Below, in pieces: positions 53,624-63,114 of a DNA stretch of 64,000 nt. A program made the translations under genes and the position numbers. How positions within the stretch are numbered: the stretch's first letter is position 1; every line of letters starts with the position of its first letter. Source of the DNA: Variovorax sp. PBL-H6 (GTDB taxonomy: Bacteria; Pseudomonadota; Gammaproteobacteria; Burkholderiales; Burkholderiaceae_C); contig NZ_LR594659.1 in the NCBI RefSeq assembly GCF_901827155.1, positions 868,001-932,000 of the forward strand. Direction: 5' to 3'. The notes beneath the pieces are model-generated. The model saw nothing but the letters and a program-made list of their open reading frames with translations, had not been told where the DNA came from and ran no database searches.

Positions 53624-54283
53624 ATGCAATTGCTGCAAGACCTCCTCTATGAAAAGAGGGCGGGGATCGCCTACATCACGATCAACCGCCCGCAGGCGAT
53701 GAATGCGCTGAGCCACAAGGTGCTCGACGAGCTGCGATCGGTGATGGAGGACGCGCGGGCGGACCCCACTGTCCACGGCGTCATCGTGACCGGCGCAGGC
53801 GACAAGGCCTTCGTCACCGGCGCCGAAGTGACAGGGAATGCATGGGACTCCTCGATGGGCGCGGAAGAGTTGATGCATAGCCGCCGATCTGCGTTCGACC
53901 TGATCGAGCAGCTTGGCAAGCCCGTCATCGCCGCCGTGAATGGCTGCGTGTCGGGCGAAGGGTGCGAACTGGCGATGGCTTGCAGCTTGCGTCTTGCAAC
54001 GGCGCATGCGCGATTCGGCCGGCCGGAAGCGCTGCCTGGTTTCGTTCGCGGCTTCGGCGGAATGCAGCGGCTCCTGCGTCTCGTCGGCCGGGGCCGCGCG
54101 CTGCAGCTCATCCTCACGGCGGACACGATCGACGCGACAGAGGCACAGCGGAACGGCCTCGTCGATGAGATCGTCGATGCAGACCAGCTCATCGCCCGCG
54201 CGGAAACGATCCTCGGCCGAATGGAGCCGAACGCGCCTGTCTCCGCGCCGCCGGCTGGCATGCTGCGGTCATTGGCCATATGA
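53624..54283 (+). CDS. Enoyl-CoA hydratase/isomerase family protein, short C terminus
   Basis: 219 residues of crotonase type; the family is usually about 255-265. NRPQAMNALSHKVLDEL, an oxyanion-hole region AAVNGCVSGEGCELAMACSLRLA (Glu where Gly is usual in GGG) and FGRPEALPGFVRGFGGMQRL with the catalytic Glu are visible. The last trimer-forming helices are missing or replaced by a Pro/Ala-rich end. It follows the truncated regulator and precedes rnpB; it may be a decaying gene. Confidence 0.75.
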   Translation: MQLLQDLLYEKRAGIAYITINRPQAMNALSHKVLDELRSVMEDARADPTVHGVIVTGAGDKAFVTGAEVTGNAWDSSMGAEELMHSRRSAFDLIEQLGKPVIAAVNGCVSGEGCELAMACSLRLATAHARFGRPEALPGFVRGFGGMQRLLRLVGRGRALQLILTADTIDATEAQRNGLVDEIVDADQLIARAETILGRMEPNAPVSAPPAGMLRSLAI

Positions 54284-54329
54284 CCGGTGTGTCGGCAGCG
54301 GTTCGCCAGCGGCCGCCCGCCCTGCAGGA

Positions 54330-54335
54330 GATAAT
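54330..54335 (+). promoter_or_regulatory. -10 element of rnpB
   Basis: GATAAT, 7 nt before the first paired base of the RNase P RNA. A convincing -35 hexamer was not found at the right distance. Confidence 0.5.
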
Positions 54336-54342
54336 CGTGCCC

Positions 54343-54702
54343 GTGAAGCGCGCCGGACCGCCGCTGGTGCAAGTCCCGAAAGGGCGCACTGGAGGAAAGT
54401 CCGGACTGCACAGGACAGCGCAGGAGTTAACGGCTCTCCACCGCGAGGTGAGGATCAGAGCAACAGAGACGAGTCGGCCGGGGCAACCCGGCCGGGTGAA
54501 ACGGGCAATCTCTGCGCGCAGCAACACCAAGTAGGCCAGCCTGGAGCGGCGCGGTTCGCCGTGACTCTCCACCTTGTGGTTCCGCAAGGAGAGCTGGCGG
54601 GTAGGTGGCACCGAGCCGTTCGGCGACGAACGGCCCAGAGTAATGGCGGTCACGTTGGGGGAAACTCCAACGCACAGAATCCGGCTTACAGGCGCGCTTC
54701 AC
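54343..54702 (+). ncRNA. rnpB: RNase P RNA
   Basis: Type A bacterial RNase P RNA of 360 nt, the catalytic part of the tRNA 5'-processing enzyme. The ends pair perfectly as helix P1: GTGAAGCGCGCC at the 5' end with GGCGCGCTTCAC at the 3' end. The conserved 5' block GAGGAAAGTCCGGACTGCAC and the 3' block CAGAATCCGGCTTA are present, as are the CAGAGTAATGGCGGTCAC region and the GTAGGCCAGCC stretch. Flanked by the short enoyl-CoA hydratase gene and the convergent S4-domain gene. Confidence 0.95.
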
Positions 54703-54752
54703 ACTTTCTTCAGATCGGCTTCGAGCGGCCGATTGCCACCGATGGCCGATGT

Positions 54753-55460
54753 TCAGAAGCGCTCGCTCGGCAGCAGATAGCGCCACTGGCCTGACAGCAG
54801 GCCTGACAGCGCCACACGGCCGATGCGCAGGCGCCGCATGCCCAGGATTTGCAAGCCCACGGCTTGGCACTCGTGCGCGATCTGGCCAGGCTGAAGCCCC
54901 TTGACGGCGAAGCGCAGCCCGGTGTGCCCCTCCGCCTGCTGGCTGACGCTCACGCGTGCGGGCGCCCGGTTCAGCCGCGCCAGGTGCTCCGGCCCGACGG
55001 GGCCGGCCACGTCGACAATGACCTCGTGCTCCAGCAGCGCCGCGTCTTCCTGCAGCTTGCGCTCGATACGCCATTCCTGCGTGAAGGCGACCAGGCCGCT
55101 GGCCCCGGTCTCCAGCGGCGTCATGCCGCGCTGCCCCGCCACGTGGCGCGGCAGGAAGCGCAGGCCGGCGCGCTCGGGCGCGTGGTGGTTCGCGGGCACG
55201 AGCAGGCGATGCGCCTGCTCCATCGCGGTGCCGGCCGGCTTGTGCAGCAGCAGCGTGACCGGCACCACCGGGGCGGGCCGCGCGCCGGCCTCGATCTCGA
55301 CCTGCTGGTGCGGCTGCACGCGCGATTGCGGAACCAGCGCCGGCGCGCCATCGACGCGCACCGCGCCGTTCTCGATCAGCAGCTCGGCCTCCCGCCGCGA
55401 GCAGCCGGCCAGCGCGGCCACGCGCTTGGCCAGGCGGATGCCTTCGTCGCTGTCGTTCAT
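54753..55460 (-). CDS. S4-domain pseudouridine-synthase-like protein without the catalytic Asp
   Basis: 235 residues. N-terminal S4 RNA-binding domain (IRLAKRVAALAGCSRREAELLIENGAVRVDG), then an RsuA/RluF-type synthase fold with LLLHKPAG. Where active enzymes have Arg-Leu-Asp-x-Asp/Thr-Ser-Gly-Leu, this protein reads PLETGASGL, so the catalytic Asp is replaced by Glu117. From memory, the same ETGASGL form recurs in related bacteria, so this looks like a conserved subfamily rather than a local mutation. It may bind RNA without modifying it. Start overlaps the stop of the upstream NUDIX/MBL gene. Confidence 0.8.
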   Translation of the reverse strand: MNDSDEGIRLAKRVAALAGCSRREAELLIENGAVRVDGAPALVPQSRVQPHQQVEIEAGARPAPVVPVTLLLHKPAGTAMEQAHRLLVPANHHAPERAGLRFLPRHVAGQRGMTPLETGASGLVAFTQEWRIERKLQEDAALLEHEVIVDVAGPVGPEHLARLNRAPARVSVSQQAEGHTGLRFAVKGLQPGQIAHECQAVGLQILGMRRLRIGRVALSGLLSGQWRYLLPSERF

Positions 55461-57118
55461 TGCGTCGCGCGCTGGCGGATGCGCTCCACGTGGGCGGCCA
55501 GCGAGCGCGCGGCCACCGGCCACAGTCGCTGCGGCACGTCGTCGTAGGCGAGCGGCAGCCAGTCCTCGGGCGTGCCCTGGGGCAGGCGCTCCATGGCGGC
55601 GGCGATCCTGGCCTCCCGCTTCAGGCGATGCGCCTTCAGGTAGGCGATGGCGGCACGCGCCTCCCCCAGCACATGGCCGTGCGCCGGCAGGATGAAGCGG
55701 ATGCCGCCCTCGGCGCACACCGCATCGAGCCGGTCGAGCGAATCGAGGTAGGCATTCATGTTGCCGTCGGGCGGGTCGACCACCGTCGTGCTGCCGTTGA
55801 GCACATGGTCGCCGGAGAAGAGCAGGCCATCTTCCTCCAGCACCAGGCACAGGTGGTTGGCCGCGTGGCCCGGCGTATGCACGGCGCGCAGGGTGTGCGT
55901 CGTGCCCTGGCCGTCCTGCAGCAACAGGCGCTCGCCGTCGTGCAGCACGCGCTCGGGCGCGAAATGCGACGCCGGTCGCGCTGTCGGCGCCGAGGGCAGG
56001 CCCAGGATGGGCGGCCTGGGCGCCGCGCACAGCGCCTGCAGCGGCGCCGCGCCCGGGGAATGGTCGGCATGCGAATGGGTGCAGACGATCAGGCGGATGT
56101 CGCCGCCGGTCGCCTGCCGCAGCCGCTCGATGTGGGCGGGGTCGTTCGGGCCCGGGTCGATCACGATGTAGCCGGTCGCCGCGTCCCCCACGATGTAGCT
56201 GTTGGTGCCGGGGCCGGTCATCGCGCCGGGGTTGGGCGCGGTGAGGCGCCGCAGGTTCTTCAGCAGCGCGACCGGCGCCTCGCTCTGCCAGCCGAGCTCG
56301 TGCACGATCTGGCCGTCGGGACAGACCATCGCCAGCTCGCCGTAGGGCGACTCGTGCTCCATGTAGCGCGCTTCCTTGCCGCGCAGCAGGCCGGCACGTG
56401 GGCAGCTGGTCCACAACGGGCCTTCGCCGCCGGGGCGGTTTGCGCAGGCGTCGAGCACCGCCGTGACGGTTGCGTAGGACGCCAGCCGCTCCAGCGTGCG
56501 CAGCGTCGGGAAGATCATGAAGAAGCCGCCCGCCTGGTGGCGCGCCAGCGCGTCGGCCGGCCGCACCCAGCAGGGCTCGAATTGCTCGGCCTCGTCGGCC
56601 ACCGGCGTCTGGCCCTCGGGCATGCGCGCGACCAGGAAGGGCACGTCGAAGCGCTTGGGCAGGTCGCGGTCGGTGATCCAGTGGGCCAGCGTGTAGACCT
56701 GGTCGGTGGCCAGAAGCAGGCCGAGTGCCGTGCACTGGTCTGCCAGCGCCACCGCGGAGGTGGTGCTGCGGTCCATCGCCGCGACCACGTCGGGGTCGAC
56801 GGGGCGACCGTCCGGATGGCGGGCGAGCAGCACGCCGAGCTCCTCGAAGCATTCGCGAACCGCGGCGACCGATTGGGTGAGCTGCAGATCGCTCTGTGCG
56901 GGTCGGCGCGTGGCGACGGCCTGGGCCACGGCATCCGCGGCCTCGATGCGCCCGCCCGGGAACACATAGGCGCCGGGTGCGAAGCTGGCGCTGGCGGAGC
57001 GCCGCGTCATCAGCACTTCGAGGCCTTCTGGCGTGTCGCGCAGAAGCAGGACGGTGGCGGCGGGCAGCACGGCGGCGGGCTCGCGCGAGGGATGGAGTTG
57101 TTGCGTGGGGCGGACCAT
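55457..57118 (-). CDS. NUDIX hydrolase fused to a metallo-beta-lactamase-fold hydrolase
   Basis: 553 residues, two enzymes in one chain. About 15-250: NUDIX domain with APGAYVFPGGRIE and RECFEELGVLL; the loop between Gly and the REUXEE part is enlarged as in the CoA-pyrophosphatase/NUDT19-like branch. About 275-553: LACTB2-like metallo-beta-lactamase with zinc motif THSHADHSPG, later ligands in HTPGHAANHL and SGDHVLNG, and PAHGH. The latter group includes RNases and thioesterases. Substrates unknown. Translationally coupled (ATGA) to the S4-domain gene, so an RNA-related role is possible. Confidence 0.85.
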   Translation of the reverse strand: MVRPTQQLHPSREPAAVLPAATVLLLRDTPEGLEVLMTRRSASASFAPGAYVFPGGRIEAADAVAQAVATRRPAQSDLQLTQSVAAVRECFEELGVLLARHPDGRPVDPDVVAAMDRSTTSAVALADQCTALGLLLATDQVYTLAHWITDRDLPKRFDVPFLVARMPEGQTPVADEAEQFEPCWVRPADALARHQAGGFFMIFPTLRTLERLASYATVTAVLDACANRPGGEGPLWTSCPRAGLLRGKEARYMEHESPYGELAMVCPDGQIVHELGWQSEAPVALLKNLRRLTAPNPGAMTGPGTNSYIVGDAATGYIVIDPGPNDPAHIERLRQATGGDIRLIVCTHSHADHSPGAAPLQALCAAPRPPILGLPSAPTARPASHFAPERVLHDGERLLLQDGQGTTHTLRAVHTPGHAANHLCLVLEEDGLLFSGDHVLNGSTTVVDPPDGNMNAYLDSLDRLDAVCAEGGIRFILPAHGHVLGEARAAIAYLKAHRLKREARIAAAMERLPQGTPEDWLPLAYDDVPQRLWPVAARSLAAHVERIRQRATQ

Positions 57119-57247
57119 GGGCCGTCATTATCGGAGGCGGTCGGCGGCCTGCACATGGCATGGTCGTGTTGCATAAGCTTCGATGCCATCACGCATGAGC
57201 CGCGCGCCACAATGTGCACTCGCTTCCGTCTTCTTCGAAGGACTGTC

Positions 57248-58249
57248 ATGCCTGCTTTTCTTCGCGGCCGCCTGCGCCGCTCGCTCCTCACCGCTGCCGG
57301 CTTCGTCCTGGCGGCACCCCTCGCCATCGCCCAGGCCGACTGGCCGCAACAGCAGGTCACGCTGATCATGGGATTCCCCGCCGGTTCCGGCGTGGATGTG
57401 GTGGCCCGCACCATCCAGGAGCCGCTCGCGCAGAAGCTCGGCCAGCCGGTCGTGATCGACTACAAGTCGGGCGCCGCCGGCAACATCGCCAGCGAGTACG
57501 TGGCGCGCGCCAAGCCGGACGGCTACACGCTGGCCTTCGGGACCGCCGCCACGCACGGCAGCAACGCCGCGCTCTACAAGAAGCTGCCCTTCGACGTCGA
57601 GGCCGACTTCGTGCCGGTGGCGCCGGTGCTCGATGTCTCGAACGTGCTCACTATCAATCCGGACGTGATCAACGTGAAGACGCTCAAGGACTTCGTCGAT
57701 CTCGTCAAGGCGAACCCGGGCAAGTACAACTATGCCTCGACCGGGAACGGAGCCGGCACCCACATGGCCTTTGCCGAGTTCAATTCGCGCCTGGGCCTGG
57801 ACATGATCCACGTGCCCTACAAGGGCGGACCGGAGGCCATCACCTCGGTGGTGCGCGGCGAAACCTGCTGCATCATGAACCAGGTGCAGACCGTGCTGCC
57901 GCAGTACAAGGCGGGAAAGGTGCGGCTGTTGGGCGTGACGACGGCCAAGCCGGTCACGGCAGTCAAGGAGGTGCCGACCATCGCGTCCAGCGGGCTTCCG
58001 GGCACGCAGGGCTTCGACAGCTCGATCTGGTTCGGCGTGTTCGCACCCAAGGGCACCGACGCGCGCATCGTCGAGAAGCTCAACGCCGCGATCGCCGCCG
58101 TGCTGGAGCAGCCCGAGATCCGCGAGAAATTCGAGGCGCAGGGCAATACCGTGCGCATCGAGGCGCCGGCCCAGTTCAAGCAGACGGTCCATGCCAACCG
58201 CGTGAAGTGGGCCGAGGTGGCGAAGGCGGCGAAGGTCAGCATCGATTGA
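57248..58249 (+). CDS. Bug-family tripartite tricarboxylate transporter binding protein
   Basis: 333-residue periplasmic receptor. Signal peptide MPAFLRGRLRRSLLTAAGFVLAAPLAIA, then IMGFPAGSGVDVVARTIQEPLAQKLGQ, DYKSGAAGNIASEYVARA and VPYKGGPEAITSVVRGE, all Bug motifs. ATG 57248 is preceded by GAAGGA; an in-frame ATG at 57211 lacks a comparable signal. Ligand unknown; the neighbouring 2-oxoacid dehydrogenase operon starts 160 nt downstream but nothing ties them functionally. Confidence 0.88.
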   Translation: MPAFLRGRLRRSLLTAAGFVLAAPLAIAQADWPQQQVTLIMGFPAGSGVDVVARTIQEPLAQKLGQPVVIDYKSGAAGNIASEYVARAKPDGYTLAFGTAATHGSNAALYKKLPFDVEADFVPVAPVLDVSNVLTINPDVINVKTLKDFVDLVKANPGKYNYASTGNGAGTHMAFAEFNSRLGLDMIHVPYKGGPEAITSVVRGETCCIMNQVQTVLPQYKAGKVRLLGVTTAKPVTAVKEVPTIASSGLPGTQGFDSSIWFGVFAPKGTDARIVEKLNAAIAAVLEQPEIREKFEAQGNTVRIEAPAQFKQTVHANRVKWAEVAKAAKVSID

Positions 58250-58319
58250 CGCCGCTCGCTACGAGGCGCTTGTCACCATGTGCGCAGTTCGCCACCAGCG
58301 GGAAAAGGACTATCAGTAG

Positions 58320-59660
<1,341 letters not shown>

Positions 59661-59707
59661 TGCGCATGAGCTTCACGCGGCCGCTTCGACGCGCTTCGGT
59701 CTTGCTG

Positions 59708-59802
59708 TCTTGCTCTCTGGGGGAGGGGTGGGGTGGGGGCACCGTCCTGCTCCCTCTCCCTCTCCCTCTGGGAGAGGGTTGGGGTGAGGGCACCGGGCCT
59801 TT
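59708..59802 (+). repeat. C/T-rich and G-rich repeat block after bkdA1
   Basis: Two variants of a block: CTCTCTGGGGGAGGGG followed by TGGGGTGGGGGCACCG, then CTCCCTCTCCCTCTCCC... GGGAGAGGGTTGGGGTGAGG, ending GCACCGGGCC. A related inverted block occurs at 60627-60670, so the inverted-repeat arrangement extends beyond the two main arms. Could form a hairpin acting as terminator for bkdA1. Confidence 0.6.
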
Positions 59803-59849
59803 GATTTGTACGTTTACTTCGATTTTTACGTTGCGCTTGTTCGGAGGCC

Positions 59850-60066
59850 GGAGCCGGGGGTTCGTCCCGGCGGCCGAGTCACTTTCTTTTGCTTCGCCAA
59901 AAGAAAGTAACCAAAGAAAAGGCGACCCCACTGCGCGTGACCCTCCGCTTCGCTACGGGCAACCTGCGGTGCTCGCTTTTCGCGGGGTCCGCGCAAACTC
60001 GCTGCGCTCAAACACGCGCGGCCCTGATCCGCGAAAAGCTGCGCTCCTCGGCACGCGCAGAGGGGA
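59850..60066 (+). repeat. Left arm of a 217-nt inverted repeat
   Basis: Begins GGAGCCGGGG, includes GTCACTTTCTTTTGCTTCGCC and AAAGAAAGTAACCAAAGAAA, and then the interspersed repeat core (ACCCCACTGCG to CAGAGGGG) also seen at 18248-18385. The right arm has the same length in opposite orientation. The two arms differ at scattered bases only. Confidence 0.85.
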
Positions 60067-60157
60067 GTGGAAACCATTCGGGCCATTGCTTCGCTCGGCC
60101 ACCAACGGCCTCGCTGCGCGAGGCCTGGAACAGGGGCATGCGTGCGCGTTCGATCGT

Positions 60158-60241
<84 letters not shown>

Positions 60242-60372
60242 GGGCGTGTGTGTATGCATGGGCATGAGCGTGTGCGTGTGCGTGTGCGCGAGAGTCATCG
60301 TGTGCGAGGACCCGAGGCTCACGCCAATCTGCATTCCACACAAGGACGCGCCATGGCGCGTTGGAGTTCAGA

Positions 60373-60589
60373 TCCCCTCTGGCCGCGCCGAGGAGCGCAG
60401 CGTTTCGCGGATCAGGGCCGCGCGTGTTTGAGCGCAGCGAGTTTGCGCGGACCCCGCGAAAAGCGAGCACCGCAGGTTGCCCGTAGCGAAGCGAAGGGTC
60501 ACGCGCAGTGGGGTCGCCTTTTCTTTGGTTACTTTCTTTTGGCGAAGCAAAGGAAAGTGACTCGGCTGCCGGGACGACGCCCCGGCTCC
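60373..60589 (-). repeat. Right arm of the 217-nt inverted repeat
   Basis: Reverse complement of the left arm, from CCCCTCTGG to CCCCGGCTCC, containing the third copy of the interspersed core (60373-60545). It ends about 110 nt upstream of bkdA2. Confidence 0.85.
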
Positions 60590-60699
60590 AGCCTCAATCC
60601 AGGCGCAATGCAACAACAAGGGCCCGGTGCCCCCACCCCAGCCAACCCACAGAGGGCGAGGGAGCAAGACGGGCGCAGCACCTTGGAGGAGGCTTTCGA

Positions 60700-61713
60700 A
60701 TGCCCGCCATGACCATGATCCAGGCCCTGCGCTCCGCCATGGACCTGATGCTCGAACGCGACGACAACGTCGTGATCTACGGCCAGGACGTCGGCTACTT
60801 CGGCGGTGTCTTCCGCGTCACCGAGGGCCTGCAGGCCAAGTACGGCCGCTCGCGCGTCTTCGATGCGCCGATCTCCGAGGGCGGTATCGTCGGCACGGCC
60901 ATCGGCATGGGCGCCTACGGCCTGCGCCCGGTCGTGGAGGTTCAGTTCGCCGATTACTTCTACCCCGCGTACGACCAGATCGTGTCCGAGGCCGCGCGAC
61001 TGCGCTACCGCTCCGCAGGCGATTTCTTCGCTCCCATCACCATCCGCATGCCATGCGGCGGCGGCATCTACGGCGGCCAGACGCACAGCCAGAGCCCCGA
61101 AGTGCTGTTCACCCACGTGTGCGGGCTGCGCACGGTGATGCCCTCCAACCCGCACGATGCCAAAGGCCTGCTGATCGCCTCGATCGAGAACGACGACCCG
61201 GTCATCTTCCTGGAGCCCAAGCGCCTGTACAACGGGCCCTTCGACGGCCACCACGACCGGCCGCTGGTGCCTTGGTCCCAGCATCCGCTCGGCGAGGTGC
61301 CCGAGGGCTACTACACGGTGCCGATGGAATCGGCCGCGGTGTTCCGGCCCGGCAACGCGCTCACGGCCCTGACCTACGGCACGATGGTCTTCGTCTGCGA
61401 GGCCGCCGCGCGCGAGACCGGCATCGACGCCGAGATCATCGACCTGCGCAGCCTGTGGCCGCTCGACCTGCCCACGCTCGTCGCCTCGGTGAAGAAGACC
61501 GGCCGCTGCGTGATCGTGCACGAGGCCACACGCACCAGCGGCTTCGGCGCCGAGCTGGCGGCCCTGGTGCAGGAGCACTGCTTCTACCACCTCGAGGCGC
61601 CGATCGAGCGCGTGGCCGGCTGGGACACGCCGTACCCGCATGCGCAGGAATGGGCCTACTTCCCCGGCCCGGCGCGTGTCGGCGCCGCCTTTCGGCGCGT
61701 GATGGAGGACTGA
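60700..61713 (+). CDS. bkdA2: 2-oxoisovalerate dehydrogenase E1 beta subunit
   Basis: 337-residue transketolase-type beta subunit. VIYGQDVGYFGGVFRVTEGLQAKYG, FDAPISEGGIVGTAIGMGAYGLRPVVE and the C-terminal VIVHEATRTSGFGAEL are conserved. ATG 60700 follows the strong site TTGGAGGAGG, so it can be translated well on its own even if bkdA1 is uncoupled. 4 nt before the E2 gene. Confidence 0.92.
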   Translation: MPAMTMIQALRSAMDLMLERDDNVVIYGQDVGYFGGVFRVTEGLQAKYGRSRVFDAPISEGGIVGTAIGMGAYGLRPVVEVQFADYFYPAYDQIVSEAARLRYRSAGDFFAPITIRMPCGGGIYGGQTHSQSPEVLFTHVCGLRTVMPSNPHDAKGLLIASIENDDPVIFLEPKRLYNGPFDGHHDRPLVPWSQHPLGEVPEGYYTVPMESAAVFRPGNALTALTYGTMVFVCEAAARETGIDAEIIDLRSLWPLDLPTLVASVKKTGRCVIVHEATRTSGFGAELAALVQEHCFYHLEAPIERVAGWDTPYPHAQEWAYFPGPARVGAAFRRVMED

Positions 61714-61717
61714 GCGA

Positions 61718-63052
61718 ATGGGCGAACTCGCGATCAAGGTGCCGGACATCGGCGAAGGCATCGCCGAGGTGGAACTGGTCGCCTGGTGGGTCCAGCCCGG
61801 CGAGACCGTGGCCGAAGACCAGGTGCTGGCCGACGTGATGACCGACAAGGCCACGGTCGAGATTCCCTCGCCCGTGGCTGGCAAGGTGCTCGCGCTGGGC
61901 GGAACCGTCGGGCAACTGGTCGCGGTGGGCGCGGAGCTCATTCGCATCGAGGTGGAGGGGGGTGGGCGTACCGAGATCACCGCGACGCAGACGGACGGGC
62001 CGACGCTGGGGCCTGCGCCTGCACCCGCACCGGCACCCGCACCCGCGCCTGCGCCTGCGCCTGCGCCTGCAAACGCCCCGGCACCTGCACCTGCCGCTCG
62101 CAAGCCCGCACCGGCGCGCGCGTTCGCCTCACCGGGCGCTCAAGCGCAAGCGCAAGCAGGCGAGCGCCCCATCGCCTCGCCCGCGGTGCGCCGTCGTGCG
62201 TGGGAGCTCGGCATCGACCTGCGGCAGATCACGGCCAGCGGCACGGCCGGCCGCATCGTGCAGGCCGACCTCGACGCCTGGCTGGCCCGCCACCCCGGTG
62301 CGCCGCGCGCGCCCCAACAGGCCGCAGCGGTGCCGAGCGGCGTGGAGCGCCACGACGAAGAGGCCGTGCCCATCACCGGCGTGCGCCGCCGCATTGCGCA
62401 GCGCACCCAGGAGTCGGCACGCCGCATCCCGCACTTCACCTACGTCGAGGAAATCGACGTCGGCGAGATCGAGCGCCTGCGTGCCACGCTGAACGAACGG
62501 TGGGCCGGCGAGCGCCCGCACCTGACGCTGCTGCCGCTGCTGGTGCGTGCCGTGGTGCTGGCGGTGCAGCGCCATCCGCAGGTCAACGCCCGCTTCGACG
62601 ACGAGGCCGGCGTGCTCACGCGCCATGGTGCGGCGCATGTGGGGATCGCCACCCAGACCGAGGCCGGCCTGATGGTGCCGGTCTTGCGCAACGCCGAGGC
62701 GCGCGACGTGTGGTCGAGCGCGGCCGAGATCGCACGCCTTGCCGCCGCCGCACGCGCCGGCCATGCCACGCGCGACGAACTGAGCGGCTCCACCATCACC
62801 ATCACCAGCCTGGGCGCGCTCGGCGGCATCGCCTCGACGCCCATCATCAACCAGCCCGAAGTGGCGATCGTCGGCGTCAACCGCATCGTGCAGCGGCCCG
62901 TCGTGCGCGATGGTGCGATGCAGCCGCGCAGCATGATGAACCTGTCCTGCTCCTTCGACCACCGCGTCATCGACGGCCAGCTCGCGGCCGAGTTCGTGCA
63001 GGCGGTGCGGGCCGCGCTCGAGTCCCCCGCGCTCCTTTTCATGGAGGGCTGA
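61718..63052 (+). CDS. bkdB: Dihydrolipoamide acyltransferase (E2) of the branched-chain dehydrogenase
   Basis: 444 residues. Lipoyl domain (about 1-80) with lipoyl-Lys in VMTDKATVEIP; a long Ala-Pro linker of about 13 repeats; the E3-binding domain (SPAVRRRAWELGIDLRQITASGTAGRIVQADLDAWL); and the C-terminal acyltransferase with SCSFDHRVIDGQ (catalytic His). The Ala-Pro linker is encoded by an imperfect GCACCC/GCGCCT tandem repeat (62015-62100). No E3 gene follows; the complex must use an E3 encoded elsewhere. Confidence 0.92.
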   Translation: MGELAIKVPDIGEGIAEVELVAWWVQPGETVAEDQVLADVMTDKATVEIPSPVAGKVLALGGTVGQLVAVGAELIRIEVEGGGRTEITATQTDGPTLGPAPAPAPAPAPAPAPAPAPANAPAPAPAARKPAPARAFASPGAQAQAQAGERPIASPAVRRRAWELGIDLRQITASGTAGRIVQADLDAWLARHPGAPRAPQQAAAVPSGVERHDEEAVPITGVRRRIAQRTQESARRIPHFTYVEEIDVGEIERLRATLNERWAGERPHLTLLPLLVRAVVLAVQRHPQVNARFDDEAGVLTRHGAAHVGIATQTEAGLMVPVLRNAEARDVWSSAAEIARLAAAARAGHATRDELSGSTITITSLGALGGIASTPIINQPEVAIVGVNRIVQRPVVRDGAMQPRSMMNLSCSFDHRVIDGQLAAEFVQAVRAALESPALLFMEG

Positions 63053-63114
63053 GCAGGAGCGCGAGGGTTTGCGAGCGTATGACACCGCCGCAGCCCACTC
63101 CTAGAATCCGCCGC

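Noticed and set aside
54289..54534. Small open frame over the 5' half of the RNase P RNA
   Set aside because: It overlaps rnpB, whose ends and conserved blocks are unambiguous.
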